NCBI RefSeq assembly: GCF_900176035.1 | Contig: NZ_FWWT01000020.1 | Span: 1 to 64,000 of the forward strand | DNA from: Desulfonispora thiosulfatigenes DSM 11270 | Lineage (GTDB): Bacteria; Bacillota; Peptococcia; Peptococcales; Desulfonisporaceae | DNA length: 64,000 nt | Direction of reading: 5' to 3' | Part shown: piece after piece, positions 25,648 to 35,354 of the stretch | How positions within the stretch are numbered: position 1 is the stretch's first letter | Layout of the letters: every line of letters starts with the position of its first letter | The notes under the pieces: generated by a model | Database searches by the model: none | Told to the model about the DNA's origin: nothing | What the model saw: the letters and a program-made list of their open reading frames with translations, nothing else | Translations under genes and position numbers: made by a program

Positions 25648-28293
25648 ATGTCAGAGCAAAAGAATTTATCAAAAACGTACGATCCTAAAGTTGTAGAGGA
25701 AAAATGGTATCAACATTGGGAAAATAGCAATTATTTTAAAGCTGATGCAGATATAAATAAACCACATTTCTCAATTGTTATGCCTCCACCTAATGTAACA
25801 GGTATGCTTCATTTAGGACATGCTTTAGATAATACATTACAAGATATATTAACGCGTTATAAGAGGATGAGAGGGTTTAACACCCTTTGGTTACCAGGTA
25901 CTGATCATGCTGGAATAGCAACTCAAGCAAGAGTGGAGGCGCAGCTTAGCTCTGAGGGTACATCTAAAGATGAACTTGGACGAGAAAAGTTTATAGAAAA
26001 GGCATGGCAATGGAAAGAAGAATATGGTAGCACTATAACAAAGCAATTACGAAAACTAGGTACTTCTTGTGATTGGAGCAGAGAGAGATTTACTATGGAT
26101 GAGGGATGCTCTGAAGCTGTTAAAGAGGTATTTGTGCGATTATATAATAAAGGACTAATTTACCAAGGTAATTATATTGTAAACTGGTGTCCTCATTGTG
26201 AAACTACCATTTCAGATATTGAAGTAGAGCATGTTGATGAAGATGGTAAACTGTATTATATAAAATATCTTACAGAAGATGGTACGGATTTTCTTACTAT
26301 AGCAACTACTCGTCCTGAAACAATGTTTGGCGATACAGCGGTAGCAGTTCATCCAGAAGATACAAGATACGCTCATTTAATAGGAACTAATTTGGTTTTA
26401 CCTTTTGTGAATAAACCTATTCCGATAATTGCAGATACTTATGTGGAAAGTGAATTTGGAACAGGAGCAGTTAAAATAACACCAGCTCATGATCCTAATG
26501 ACTTTGAAATGGGTAAAAGACACAATCTTAGCGAAGTTGTTGTCATAGATTCAAAAGGTATTATGAATGATAATGCAGGTATGTTTTCTGGCATGGATAG
26601 ATATGAGTGCCGTAAAAAGGTAATTGAAGAATTAGAAAAACAAGGTCTACTAATAAAAGCAGATGATCATGGACATGCTGTTGGTCATTGTTATCGCTGC
26701 AGCACCGTTATTGAACCAAGAGTATCTAAACAATGGTTTGTAAAAATGCAGCCTTTAGCAGAACCAGCAATAAAGGTTGTAAAAGAAGGTAAGGTTAAAT
26801 TTGTACCTGAGAGATTTTCTAAAGTTTATCTTGATTGGTTAGATAATATTAGAGATTGGTGTATATCACGTCAATTATGGTGGGGTCATCGCATTCCAGT
26901 ATGGTATTGCCAGGATTGTGATGAATTAATTTGTACAAAAGATGAGCCTAAGGTTTGCCCAAAATGTGAATCTACTCATTTAGAACAAGATAAGGATGTT
27001 TTAGATACTTGGTTTAGTTCTGGTTTATGGCCATTTTCTACTTTGGGTTGGCCACAGGATACTAAAGATTTACAAAGGTATTATCCAACTAGTGTATTAG
27101 TAACTGGCAGAGACATTATTTTCTTTTGGGTAGCTAGAATGATTTTTACTTCTTTAGAATTTATGGGAGAAGTACCTTTTAAAGAAGTATTTATTCATGG
27201 ATTAGTGCTTGATGCAAAAGGAAGAAAAATGAGTAAATCTTTAGGAAATGGTGTTGACCCATTAGAGGTTATTGAGCAAAATGGAGCTGACGTTTTAAGA
27301 TTTATGCTTATTACCGGTAATACTCCTGGTAATGATATTCGCTTCCAGTTTGAAAGATTAGAATCGGCTCGTAACTTTGCTAATAAAATTTGGAATGCAA
27401 CTCGTTTTGTCTTAATGAACTTAGACGATTATGAAGAAGGTAAATTTACACCTGAATACAATATGTCAGACAAGTGGATTTTAAGCCGCTATAATTCTAC
27501 AATTAAAGATGTCACAAGATATCTAGAAAATTATGAACTTGGTGAAGCAGGAAGAAAATTATATGACTTTATTTGGAATGAATTTTGTGATTGGTATGTC
27601 GAATTAGCTAAAGCAAGGTTATATAATAAAGAAAATACTGCAGTGAGATATACCGCACAAAATGTTTTAGCAACTGTACTAAAAGGCACTATGGAGCTAT
27701 TGCATCCTGTAATGCCGTTTTTAACCGAAGAAATATGGCAGGTGTTACCGCATGAAGGTGAAACAATTATGCTTACTTCATGGCCAGAAGAAAATGAGGA
27801 TTTAATTAATTCCGAAATAGAAGAACAAATGAATTTAGCAATGGAAGTAATAAGAACTATCCGTAATTTAAGAAGTGAAGTTAATGTTCCCTTGGGTAAA
27901 AAGGCAGATTCTATTCTTATTACTCATAATGAAAAGTCGTTTAATATTTTAATGATGGCTAAAGAATATATTAAATCATTAGCAACTGTGGACAATTTAG
28001 AGATAGAAATTGAGATGAAAGATGAGCCTGAACAGTCTGTTTCTGCTGTAACTAAAGGGGTAGAAATATTTTTATCCTTAAAAGGCTTAGTCGATGTTGA
28101 AAAAGAAAAAGCACGTTTAAATAAAGAATTAGATAAAGTTAATAAAGAAATCGAGAGATTAGATAAAAAGTTATCTAACGAAGGATTTATCAGAAAAGCT
28201 CCAGCTGATGTAATTGAAAAAGAAAAAGAAAAATTAGTTTCGTATGGTGCAGATAAAGATGCTTTATTAGGTAGAATAAATAGTCTAGGTTAA
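25648..28293 (+). CDS. valS: Valyl-tRNA synthetase
   Basis: Cytoplasmic class I synthetase of 881 residues that charges tRNA-Val. The HIGH motif is HLGH at 55-58 after PPPNVTGM, and KMSKS is at 527-531 (GRKMSKSLGNGVDP). The editing domain (TTRPETMFGDTAVAVHP) discriminates against threonine. The last 65 residues form the coiled coil (EKARLNKELDKVNKEIERLD) typical of ValS that contacts the tRNA. ATG with GGAGGAAGAATT. Length is normal. Preceded by an unusual short T-box leader and followed by folC, a common clostridial order. Confidence 0.97.
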   Translation: MSEQKNLSKTYDPKVVEEKWYQHWENSNYFKADADINKPHFSIVMPPPNVTGMLHLGHALDNTLQDILTRYKRMRGFNTLWLPGTDHAGIATQARVEAQLSSEGTSKDELGREKFIEKAWQWKEEYGSTITKQLRKLGTSCDWSRERFTMDEGCSEAVKEVFVRLYNKGLIYQGNYIVNWCPHCETTISDIEVEHVDEDGKLYYIKYLTEDGTDFLTIATTRPETMFGDTAVAVHPEDTRYAHLIGTNLVLPFVNKPIPIIADTYVESEFGTGAVKITPAHDPNDFEMGKRHNLSEVVVIDSKGIMNDNAGMFSGMDRYECRKKVIEELEKQGLLIKADDHGHAVGHCYRCSTVIEPRVSKQWFVKMQPLAEPAIKVVKEGKVKFVPERFSKVYLDWLDNIRDWCISRQLWWGHRIPVWYCQDCDELICTKDEPKVCPKCESTHLEQDKDVLDTWFSSGLWPFSTLGWPQDTKDLQRYYPTSVLVTGRDIIFFWVARMIFTSLEFMGEVPFKEVFIHGLVLDAKGRKMSKSLGNGVDPLEVIEQNGADVLRFMLITGNTPGNDIRFQFERLESARNFANKIWNATRFVLMNLDDYEEGKFTPEYNMSDKWILSRYNSTIKDVTRYLENYELGEAGRKLYDFIWNEFCDWYVELAKARLYNKENTAVRYTAQNVLATVLKGTMELLHPVMPFLTEEIWQVLPHEGETIMLTSWPEENEDLINSEIEEQMNLAMEVIRTIRNLRSEVNVPLGKKADSILITHNEKSFNILMMAKEYIKSLATVDNLEIEIEMKDEPEQSVSAVTKGVEIFLSLKGLVDVEKEKARLNKELDKVNKEIERLDKKLSNEGFIRKAPADVIEKEKEKLVSYGADKDALLGRINSLG

Positions 28294-28324
28294 ATAAAGA
28301 GGCCTTTTGGTCTCTTTATTTGAC
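28293..28324 (+). terminator. Terminator after valS
   Basis: AATAAAGAGGCC (28293-28304) pairs with GGTCTCTTTATT (28309-28320) with one mismatch-like G-T, then TTGAC. The T run is short, so partial read-through into folC is possible. Confidence 0.65.
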
Positions 28325-28392
28325 TAAAGTAAAATATTTTAGTAATATTTTATTTAGAGATACAATTATGAATAAAAGAAAGGATTCTATTA

Positions 28393-29694
28393 ATGAAGTA
28401 TGATGAAGCATTAGAGTTTTTGCAGGGTTCAGGAAAATTTGGTATTAACTTAGGTCTTAATCGGGTTTCAGAATTATTAGAAAATTTAGATAATCCACAT
28501 GAGAAAATAAAAATTATTCACATAGCGGGTACTAATGGTAAAGGTTCAGTGACTGCTATGTTAAATAGTATCTTAAGTCAAGCTGGTTTAAAGGTAGGGG
28601 TTTATACTTCGCCTCATCTCCATAGTTACACTGAAAGAATTAAAATAAATAATAGTTTTATTTCAGAAGAAGATTTTGCTCTTGAAATGGTAGAGCTTAA
28701 AGGTATATTGCCAAAGATAATAAAAAAGACAAATGATAACCCGACAGAATTTGAAATATTGACAGCAGTAGCTCTAAATTACTTTTATAAACAAAAAGTA
28801 GATATTGCTATCGTAGAAGTAGGAATGGGAGGACGTTTAGATTCTACTAATGTAGTAAATCCGATAATGTCGATCATAACTCCAATAGGTAAAGATCATG
28901 AAAACTTTTTAGGTGATACTTATGAAAAAATATCATTAGAAAAAGCAGGAATATTTAAAAAAGATACTCCTGTAGTAATAGGTAAACAAAGAGAAGAGTG
29001 TAAAAATGTTTTAATTAGTGAGGCAAAGAAAAAAGATTGTCCAGTTTATTTTGTAGATAAAGTAAAGGTAAAGGAACTTCTGTATACTGAATTAGGTCAA
29101 AAATTAGAAGTTATCTCTGAGAATTTTACAAATGAAATTTTCTTATCTTTATTAGGCGATCATCAAAGGGAGAATATGAAGATAGTTTTAACTGCTATTA
29201 AACTATTAAGTGATCAAGGTCTTTTAATTAGTAAAGATAATATAAAAATTGGACTTAAAAATGTTAAATGGCCAGGGAGACTAGAACTTATTATAGGAAA
29301 AAGAAAGTTTGTATTTGATGGGGCTCACAATCCGCAAGGAGCACAGGCACTAAGAGATTCATTACCGAAGTATTTTAAATATGACAATTTAATCATAATA
29401 CTAGGTATTTTAGAAGATAAAGATCAAGAAAGAATACTTGAACAAATTATACCTTTAGCAAAAACTTTTATTGTTACGAAACCTGCTAATTTTCGTACAG
29501 ATAACTGGCAAAATGTAGCACAGATAATTAAAAGAAAATCTAGTGCACAGGTTATTATAGAAGAACAAGTAGAATCTGCAATAAATAAAGCAAATGAACT
29601 TACAAATAAAGGAGACCTTATTTGTATAACGGGTTCTTTATATTTAATAGGTGAGGCTAGAGAGTATGTTCTAAAAAACCTTTTTCCCGCATAA
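28393..29694 (+). CDS. folC: Folylpolyglutamate synthase / dihydrofolate synthase
   Basis: Cytoplasmic ATP-dependent Mur-type ligase of 433 residues that adds glutamate to folates. The P-loop is GTNGKGSVTAM near residues 50-60, followed by YTSPHLHSYTERI, the VGMGGRLDSTNVV Mg-binding loop and GAHNPQGAQAL in the C-terminal domain. Whether it is bifunctional cannot be decided by eye. ATG with AAAGGA nine bases upstream. Confidence 0.95.
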   Translation: MKYDEALEFLQGSGKFGINLGLNRVSELLENLDNPHEKIKIIHIAGTNGKGSVTAMLNSILSQAGLKVGVYTSPHLHSYTERIKINNSFISEEDFALEMVELKGILPKIIKKTNDNPTEFEILTAVALNYFYKQKVDIAIVEVGMGGRLDSTNVVNPIMSIITPIGKDHENFLGDTYEKISLEKAGIFKKDTPVVIGKQREECKNVLISEAKKKDCPVYFVDKVKVKELLYTELGQKLEVISENFTNEIFLSLLGDHQRENMKIVLTAIKLLSDQGLLISKDNIKIGLKNVKWPGRLELIIGKRKFVFDGAHNPQGAQALRDSLPKYFKYDNLIIILGILEDKDQERILEQIIPLAKTFIVTKPANFRTDNWQNVAQIIKRKSSAQVIIEEQVESAINKANELTNKGDLICITGSLYLIGEAREYVLKNLFPA

Positions 29695-29729
29695 ATTATA
29701 GTTAATTAGTAATAGCTGGAGGGAAAATC

Positions 29730-30533
29730 GTGGTAATTAAAAGAAAAATCTTAATAATAATTGTTGTCTGTTTTATTATTGCTACTTCAATAGTTACTGT
29801 TAAATTTTTAGGGAATTTCTACCTTGAACGGCTTTCGCAGACGGACAACCAATATGTTGCTCCAACTACTCAAAAAATAATGGTTTTAAGGTTAGAGCCT
29901 TATTCTTTTCATACTATTCAATTAGGGATATTTCCTGAAAAGAATCAAGCAAATGAAATAAAAAAGAAATTAATAGGCATAGGTTTATACCCATATATAA
30001 CTAAAAGTGCACCTTACAAGGTCTGGCTTGGATGCTTTAGTGAAATTGAAAAAGGCGAAGACTTAGTGAAATACTTAACAACTAAAGGCTTTGAAGCTTT
30101 TATTGGAAAAGGACTTGTTAATGATAGGGCACTAAAATTTCCAAGTGAAAATATTTTCATGAAAGAAAAATATTCACCATTTATAGGTAAATACAATTTA
30201 ATTATAAGTCATTCTTTAAAAATGTTTAAATCAACTAAATATGAAGATTACGATGCAGAAACTTGGCAAGATATGATATCTAAAATACAATTAGAAATTG
30301 ACGAAGTGGCAAAAGAAACCGATGAAATATTAGCAATAGATGAAAGTGCAGATTTTAGAGATAATCTTAAAATTATTAGACAAACAACAAATAATTACTC
30401 ACAGGCTCTTAATCAGCTTAAAGAGGATAGCCAGGATAAAAAGGTATTATATTGTCAAGGCTATCTACTTGAATTAATAGCTTCATATCATAGTTTAATA
30501 ACTGAAAGCAACTCGAAACTAGGAATTAATTAG
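29730..30533 (+). CDS. Membrane-anchored SPOR-domain protein
   Basis: Protein of 267 residues with an N-terminal membrane anchor (about 5-27) and a SPOR domain (about 58-128; FHTIQLGIFPEKNQANEIKK, YKVWLGCFSEIEKGEDL). SPOR domains bind denuded glycan strands at division septa, or in some Firmicutes act in spore formation. The last 130 residues are helical and charged with no domain I recognise. The start is GTG with GGAGGG upstream. It lies between folC and rex, 35 bases after folC. Confidence 0.8.
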   Translation: MVIKRKILIIIVVCFIIATSIVTVKFLGNFYLERLSQTDNQYVAPTTQKIMVLRLEPYSFHTIQLGIFPEKNQANEIKKKLIGIGLYPYITKSAPYKVWLGCFSEIEKGEDLVKYLTTKGFEAFIGKGLVNDRALKFPSENIFMKEKYSPFIGKYNLIISHSLKMFKSTKYEDYDAETWQDMISKIQLEIDEVAKETDEILAIDESADFRDNLKIIRQTTNNYSQALNQLKEDSQDKKVLYCQGYLLELIASYHSLITESNSKLGIN

Positions 30534-30551
30534 TTTTTACTTATTTTTCAA

Positions 30552-30572
30552 GTGATATGTTATAATTATCAC
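30552..30572 (+). promoter_or_regulatory. rex promoter with overlapping inverted repeat
   Basis: The extended -10 TGTTATAAT (30558-30566) is flanked by GTGATA (30552-30557) and TATCAC (30567-30572). A repressor on this inverted repeat would cover the -10. The half-sites resemble Rex sites (TTGTGA) but the spacing is longer than the usual Rex operator, so autoregulation is only a suggestion. Confidence 0.45.
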
Positions 30573-30590
30573 AAAAAGGGGGGATGTTGA

Positions 30591-31238
30591 TTGAAGTCAC
30601 TAAAAATTCCAGAAGCTACAGTTATGCGATTGTCTGTATATTCTAGATTTTTGACTAGAGTCCAAGAAAAAGGAGTAGTCAATATTTCTTCGGGTGAGAT
30701 TGCGGAAGGTATAGGAGGTAGTCCGGCTCAAGTAAGAAAGGATTTGGCATATTTTGGGGAATTTGGCACACGTGGTGTTGGTTATAATGCAAATGAGCTT
30801 AACCATCATATTATGAAAATTCTGGGCTTGGGAGAAAAATGGCCTGTTGCGATTATAGGAGCTGGTAATTTAGGATCTGCTCTTACACAATACAAAGGTT
30901 TTATCGATAGAGGTTTTAAGGTTGTAGCAATCTTTGATAATGATTTAAATAAAATAGGATTAACGCTAAATGGCATTCCAGTATACTCGATAGCAGATAT
31001 GGAAAAAATTATTAGAGAATTAGATGTAAAAATAGCCATAATAGCTGTACCGGCAGAACATGCTCAGGGCGTCGCTGACCACTTAGCAAATTGTAATGTA
31101 ATGGCAATTCTTAATTTTGCTCAGCATGTTATATCTGTTCCAGAACACATTGAACTTAGGAATGTTGATTTAGCAGTTAATTTGGAAATTTTAACCTTCA
31201 ATCTATCTTTACAAAAAGAAAAGGATAAGGAAAAATAG
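30591..31238 (+). CDS. rex: Redox-sensing transcriptional repressor Rex
   Basis: Cytoplasmic DNA-binding repressor of 215 residues released by NADH. The N-terminal winged helix covers about residues 1-80 (MRLSVYSRFLTRVQEKG, GGSPAQVRKDLAYFGEFGTR). The C-terminal Rossmann domain has IIGAGNLGSAL and a domain-swapped helix at the end. The start is TTG with a strong AAGGGGGG site. Rex in Clostridia controls fermentation and hydrogenase genes; whether it controls the hydrogenase operon here is not shown. Confidence 0.96.
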   Translation: MKSLKIPEATVMRLSVYSRFLTRVQEKGVVNISSGEIAEGIGGSPAQVRKDLAYFGEFGTRGVGYNANELNHHIMKILGLGEKWPVAIIGAGNLGSALTQYKGFIDRGFKVVAIFDNDLNKIGLTLNGIPVYSIADMEKIIRELDVKIAIIAVPAEHAQGVADHLANCNVMAILNFAQHVISVPEHIELRNVDLAVNLEILTFNLSLQKEKDKEK

Positions 31239-31280
31239 TTTGTAAAAATCTATATATTTATATTTTTTTATTACTTTTAA

Positions 31281-31337
31281 AATACTAGTCGATGTAAGAA
31301 AAGAGTAACATTCTTATATTGACTGGTATTTTTTTAA
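31281..31337 (+). terminator. Terminator after rex
   Basis: AATACTAGTC (31281-31290) pairs with GACTGGTATT (31321-31330) around an inner TAAGAA/TTCTTA stem; TTTTTTAAT follows. Confidence 0.8.
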
Positions 31338-31350
31338 TATTGCTGTAAAC

Positions 31351-31379
31351 TTATTGTAATAAGCCAATAATTACAATAA
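31351..31379. repeat. Perfect 10-base inverted repeat upstream of maf
   Basis: TTATTGTAAT (31351-31360) and ATTACAATAA (31370-31379) are separated by nine bases. With no T run after it, it looks more like an operator than a terminator. The regulator is unknown. Confidence 0.5.
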
Positions 31380-31590
31380 TATTATATATTGTTTGTTAAA
31401 TTACCAGGTGTTAAACTTATCTTTAGATATATTAAAATGTTAAAGCTGTGAAAAGTTTTAATTAAGCTAAAGGGATAAATAAATATATGATTTTGGTTAT
31501 ATTATTAATATATAATATATAATCTAGCAAGTAGATTAGTTTTATTTTTTGAACTTGCTGTGGGATATAAAGTAGGAGGTCTAGTATATC

Positions 31591-32181
31591 TTGGAGATCA
31601 TTTTAGCTTCGGCATCCCCTAGGAGATCTAAACTGTTAACACAAATTGGGGTTACTCATAAGGTTCATGTAAGTAATGTAGAAGAAAACTATACAGAAGG
31701 AATAGATCCTAAAGTATGGGTTAAGGATATTGCTTTGTTAAAAGCCTTAGAAGTTGCAAAGTTCTATAAAAAAGGAATAGTTATTGGTGCTGACACTATA
31801 GTGGTAAAGGATGGATTCATTCTAGGTAAGCCAGAAGATGAAAGAATGGCCATGAAAATGCTTGAGTTTCTATCAGGAGATACTCATGAGGTCATGACGG
31901 GGATTGCTCTAGTAAATGCCAAAGATCCTAATCAATCATATACCCACGTAGAGACAACAAAGGTGCTATTTAGAAAATTAAATTCCTTAGAAATAAGTAA
32001 TTATGTTAATACAAAGGAGCCAATGGATAAAGCTGGATCCTATGCAATACAGGGTGTGGGAACTTTGTTCGTAGAAGGTATAGAAGGATGCTATAATAAT
32101 GTAGTTGGATTACCACTAAATCGTTTAGCACAAATGCTAAAGAGGTTTAATGTGGAGGTTTTAAATGTCCATAACAATTGA
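31591..32181 (+). CDS. maf: Maf-type nucleotide pyrophosphatase
   Basis: Cytoplasmic house-cleaning enzyme of 196 residues that hydrolyses non-standard or dTTP/UTP-type nucleoside triphosphates. The signature SASPRRSKLL (about 7-16), GADTIVV and the downstream GSYAIQG are complete. The start is TTG at 31591 with AGGAGGT ten bases before it. Its end overlaps radC by 17 bases, so the two are translationally linked. It opens the run maf-radC-mreBCD. Confidence 0.95.
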   Translation: MEIILASASPRRSKLLTQIGVTHKVHVSNVEENYTEGIDPKVWVKDIALLKALEVAKFYKKGIVIGADTIVVKDGFILGKPEDERMAMKMLEFLSGDTHEVMTGIALVNAKDPNQSYTHVETTKVLFRKLNSLEISNYVNTKEPMDKAGSYAIQGVGTLFVEGIEGCYNNVVGLPLNRLAQMLKRFNVEVLNVHNN

Positions 32182-32860
32182 TAAATTAACATTAAAAGAA
32201 TATCCTGAAGAGCTGCAACCACGAGAAAGGCTAGATAAATATGGAGTTAGGGCTTTAAGTGATCGTGAACTAATAGCAATTCTTTTAACGACTGGTTCAA
32301 CTAAAAAAACTGCCTTAGAAATAGCTGAACAAGTATTAACTAGGCATAATGGACTCAGAGGAATACTGGACATATCTTTAGAAGAATTATCTTCTTTTGA
32401 TGGTATAGGAATAGCAAAGGCTTCAAGAATCATTAGCGCAGTTGAAATAGGAAAAAGAATAAGTTTAAAGGGTCAAGAATTTAAACCAACTATTAAAAGC
32501 CCTGAAGATGTAGCTAACTTATTAATGGAGAAAATGCGTTATTTAGATCGGGAACACTTTAAAGTGATTTTGTTAAATACAAAGGGTCAAGTAATAAAGT
32601 GTGAAACTATTTCTATAGGAACCTTAAACAGTTCTTTGGTGCATCCTAGGGAACTTTTTAAAATTGCGATTAGGCGTAGTGCGGCATCAATAATTTTAGT
32701 ACATAATCACCCTAGTGGTGATACAAGTCCTAGTAGAGAAGACATACAGGTTACTAAAAAGATTATGGAAGCCGGAAAATTATTGGATATAAAGGTTTTA
32801 GATCATATTATAATTGGTGATAAAAGCTTTTTAAGTTTAAAGGAAAAGGCGTTAATATAG
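32165..32860 (+). CDS. radC: RadC/JAB-type DNA repair-associated protein
   Basis: Protein of 231 residues. The N-terminal UPF0758 helical region ([19 protein letters not shown]) includes a helix-hairpin-helix-like [11 protein letters not shown]. The C-terminal JAMM-type domain has HNHPSGD (180-186) and the preceding Glu, so its metal site is intact. The true biochemical role of RadC is unsettled. GGAGG lies inside the maf end, six bases before ATG. Confidence 0.94.
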   Translation: MSITIDKLTLKEYPEELQPRERLDKYGVRALSDRELIAILLTTGSTKKTALEIAEQVLTRHNGLRGILDISLEELSSFDGIGIAKASRIISAVEIGKRISLKGQEFKPTIKSPEDVANLLMEKMRYLDREHFKVILLNTKGQVIKCETISIGTLNSSLVHPRELFKIAIRRSAASIILVHNHPSGDTSPSREDIQVTKKIMEAGKLLDIKVLDHIIIGDKSFLSLKEKALI

Positions 32861-32876
32861 GAAGGGGAATATAAAA

Positions 32877-33887
32877 TTGTTTTTTTCAAAGGATATTGGT
32901 ATTGACCTAGGAACGGCTAATAGTATCGTGTTTTATAAAGGTAAAGGAATTTGTTTAAATGAGCCATCGGTAGTAGCAATCCAAAAGGATATCGGCAAAG
33001 TACTTGCTGTTGGCGAAGAGGCAAAACAAATGATTGGTAGAACTCCAGGAAATGTAATTGCCGTTAGACCCATGAAGGATGGAGTAATTGCTGATTTTGA
33101 AGTGACTTATAGTATGCTAAAGTATTTTTTAGAAAAGGTACTAAATTCTAAAAATATATTTTTAAGACCAAGAGTAGTTATTTGTGTGCCTTCAGGAGTT
33201 ACATCGGTTGAAGAAAGAGCAGTTAAGGATGCAGCATTACAAGCAGGGGCTAAAGAAGCTTATTTAATAGAAGAACCTATGGCAGCCGCAATTGGTGCTG
33301 GATTACCTGTTCATGAGCCTAAAGGAAGTATGATAATAGATATAGGTGGGGGAACTAGCGATGTTGCTATTATTTCTTTAGGAGGGATAGTAGTTAGTCG
33401 GTCTATTAGAATAGCTGGAGATGAAATGGATGAAGCAATTGTTCAATATATAAAGAAAAATTACAACTTAATGATAGGTGATCGCACAGCGGAAGACATA
33501 AAGATGCACATAGGTGCAACATATAATATAGAAATTGATGAAGAATACGATATAAGAGGAAGAGATTTGGTAAGTGGATTACCTAAGAATATATCTATTC
33601 CTGCAAGTGAAATACAAGTAGCTCTTAAAGAAACAGTTGATAGCATTCTTGATACTATTAGGAATTGTTTAGAATCAGCACCCCCTGAATTAGCAGCTGA
33701 TATAATGGATCATGGTATAGTTTTAGCTGGTGGGGGAGCACTTCTTAAGGGATTAGATCAATTAATTAGAGACGAAACTGGAATGCCTGTTCATATAGCT
33801 GAAAACCCATTATCTTGTGTAGCCTTAGGAACAGGAAAGGTACTAGAAAATATTGAAATTCTTAAGAATATTAGAAGAATTGGTTAA
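32877..33887 (+). CDS. mreB: Rod shape-determining protein MreB
   Basis: Bacterial actin of 336 residues, membrane-associated in the cytoplasm, that guides the elongation machinery. The phosphate 1 motif is [12 protein letters not shown] near the start; phosphate 2 and adenosine motifs are [17 protein letters not shown] and [15 protein letters not shown]. The start is TTG at 32877 with GAAGGGG upstream. First gene of the mreBCD-mrdA set, 16 bases after radC. Confidence 0.97.
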   Translation: MFFSKDIGIDLGTANSIVFYKGKGICLNEPSVVAIQKDIGKVLAVGEEAKQMIGRTPGNVIAVRPMKDGVIADFEVTYSMLKYFLEKVLNSKNIFLRPRVVICVPSGVTSVEERAVKDAALQAGAKEAYLIEEPMAAAIGAGLPVHEPKGSMIIDIGGGTSDVAIISLGGIVVSRSIRIAGDEMDEAIVQYIKKNYNLMIGDRTAEDIKMHIGATYNIEIDEEYDIRGRDLVSGLPKNISIPASEIQVALKETVDSILDTIRNCLESAPPELAADIMDHGIVLAGGGALLKGLDQLIRDETGMPVHIAENPLSCVALGTGKVLENIEILKNIRRIG

Positions 33888-33930
33888 TATTTAGTAATTA
33901 AAAGTTACTAGAGATAGGATAGGTGTAGAA

Positions 33931-34854
33931 ATGTCTCGGAAAAGAAAAAAAAGTTACATTTTTATAATAGTATGTATAGTTCTTTTTGTAGTCTTTTTAA
34001 ATATTGCTAGATTAACTGGTGCAGAAAGAGATTCTCTTAGCAGCGTTGAGAAGGGAATTAAATATGTTGCTGCACCGATACAAAATGGTGCTACCTCTAT
34101 TATCCAAAGTATAAAGGACTTTTTTGGAGTTTTTGAAGAGGTTGACTCTTTAAGGAAAGAAAATGCATCTTTAAAAGGACAAATTAGTAGAAAAAACAAT
34201 CAAATTAATACCTTAAAAGATTATCAAATAGAAAATGTTCGTTTGCGTAATTTTCTAGAATATAAAGAAAATCATAGCCAAGACTTTAATGTAGCAACAG
34301 CAAAGGTAATAGCAAGAAATCCAGGAAACTGGTATAAAACTATAACTATTAACTTAGGAGCTGAGGATGGGATATTAAAAAATATGCCTATCATTACTCC
34401 TGATGGATTAGTAGGTAGGGTTATTAGTGTTGCTCCTAAAACTAGCGATGTTCTCTTAATATTAGATCAAGAAGGAGCAGTAGGGGCGAAAATATGGGAA
34501 ACTAGAGATATACCTGGTGTTGTTGAGGGAAGTGGTGATGGTAGTTCCCTGCTTTCAATGATATATTTGCCACATGATGCAGACATTAAAATTGGCCATA
34601 CAATAGTAACTTCGGGTTTAGGAGAAATATTTCCACAAGGGCTTAGAATAGGTACTATTATTGAGGTGCAAAATGATGAAAGTGGTCTTATGAAAAAAGC
34701 CAAAATTAAACCATTTGCAAACTTTAGTCGCTTAGAAGAAGTTTTAGTAATTTTAAAAGTTAAAAGTACTTATGTTGAAAAATTACCCGATATTGTAGAA
34801 TCTGAAGATTTAACTGCACAACCTAATCAAGCTGAGGAGGAGTTGGTTCAGTGA
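33931..34854 (+). CDS. mreC: Rod shape-determining protein MreC
   Basis: Protein of 307 residues with an N-terminal membrane anchor (about 8-24), a coiled coil (about 70-112) and the extracytoplasmic beta-barrel MreC domain (GNWYKTITINLGAEDGI, TPDGLVGRVI, GEIFPQGLRIGTI). It links MreB and MreD to the cell-wall synthases. The stop codon overlaps the GTG start of mreD by four bases. Confidence 0.95.
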   Translation: MSRKRKKSYIFIIVCIVLFVVFLNIARLTGAERDSLSSVEKGIKYVAAPIQNGATSIIQSIKDFFGVFEEVDSLRKENASLKGQISRKNNQINTLKDYQIENVRLRNFLEYKENHSQDFNVATAKVIARNPGNWYKTITINLGAEDGILKNMPIITPDGLVGRVISVAPKTSDVLLILDQEGAVGAKIWETRDIPGVVEGSGDGSSLLSMIYLPHDADIKIGHTIVTSGLGEIFPQGLRIGTIIEVQNDESGLMKKAKIKPFANFSRLEEVLVILKVKSTYVEKLPDIVESEDLTAQPNQAEEELVQ

Positions 34855-35330
34855 AGGTAGCTATTTTGTTCCTCGTAGCTTTCATTAGCCTAATTCTAGA
34901 ATCAACTGTTTTTAATGAGTTTACTTTACTGAAAATTAAGCCAGATTTACTATTAATATATGTGTCCTTATTTGCTTTACAAAAAGGTAGTAAAAAAGGA
35001 GCTAGCTTTGGTTTTGGAATAGGTCTATTAGAAGATTTATTTATGGCTAAATTTATCGGAATGAACGCTTTAGTCAAAGCAATAGTTGGTTTTGGAATTG
35101 GATTCTTGGAAAAACGTATTTACAAAGAAAATTTTTTAGTGCCTATAATCATGGTTATGGTAGGAACTATAATAGCAGGGTTTGGATTTTATATTTTATC
35201 CTTGATTTTAGGTATTCCTATAAGTATTAATCATTTTAAGGTAATTGTGCTACCGATGTTACTTTACAACATTTTATTAACTCCAATAATTAAATTTGTA
35301 TTTTTCAAGACAAATATACGAAGATATTAA
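34851..35330 (+). CDS. mreD: Rod shape-determining protein MreD
   Basis: Integral membrane protein of 159 residues with about five helices. It starts MKVAILFLVAFISLILESTV, followed by LKIKPDLLLIYVSLFAL, and ends with IIKFVFFKTNIRRY, as in other MreD proteins. It completes the MreBCD set. The start is GTG, overlapping the mreC stop, with GAGGAGTT just before it. Confidence 0.92.
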   Translation: MKVAILFLVAFISLILESTVFNEFTLLKIKPDLLLIYVSLFALQKGSKKGASFGFGIGLLEDLFMAKFIGMNALVKAIVGFGIGFLEKRIYKENFLVPIIMVMVGTIIAGFGFYILSLILGIPISINHFKVIVLPMLLYNILLTPIIKFVFFKTNIRRY

Positions 35331-35354
35331 TATTAGATAAAAGGAGGTTAGTCC

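Larger units (their letters stand above)
31239..31590 (+). other. Intergenic region between rex and maf with inverted repeats
   Basis: This 352-base stretch holds the rex terminator (31281-31337), a perfect 10-base inverted repeat at 31351-31379, TATAAT boxes at 31513 and 31520 without a well-spaced -35, and a 7-base inverted repeat AGCAAGT/ACTTGCT (31528-31561) just before the maf ribosome site. No coding potential was seen. Confidence 0.6.
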
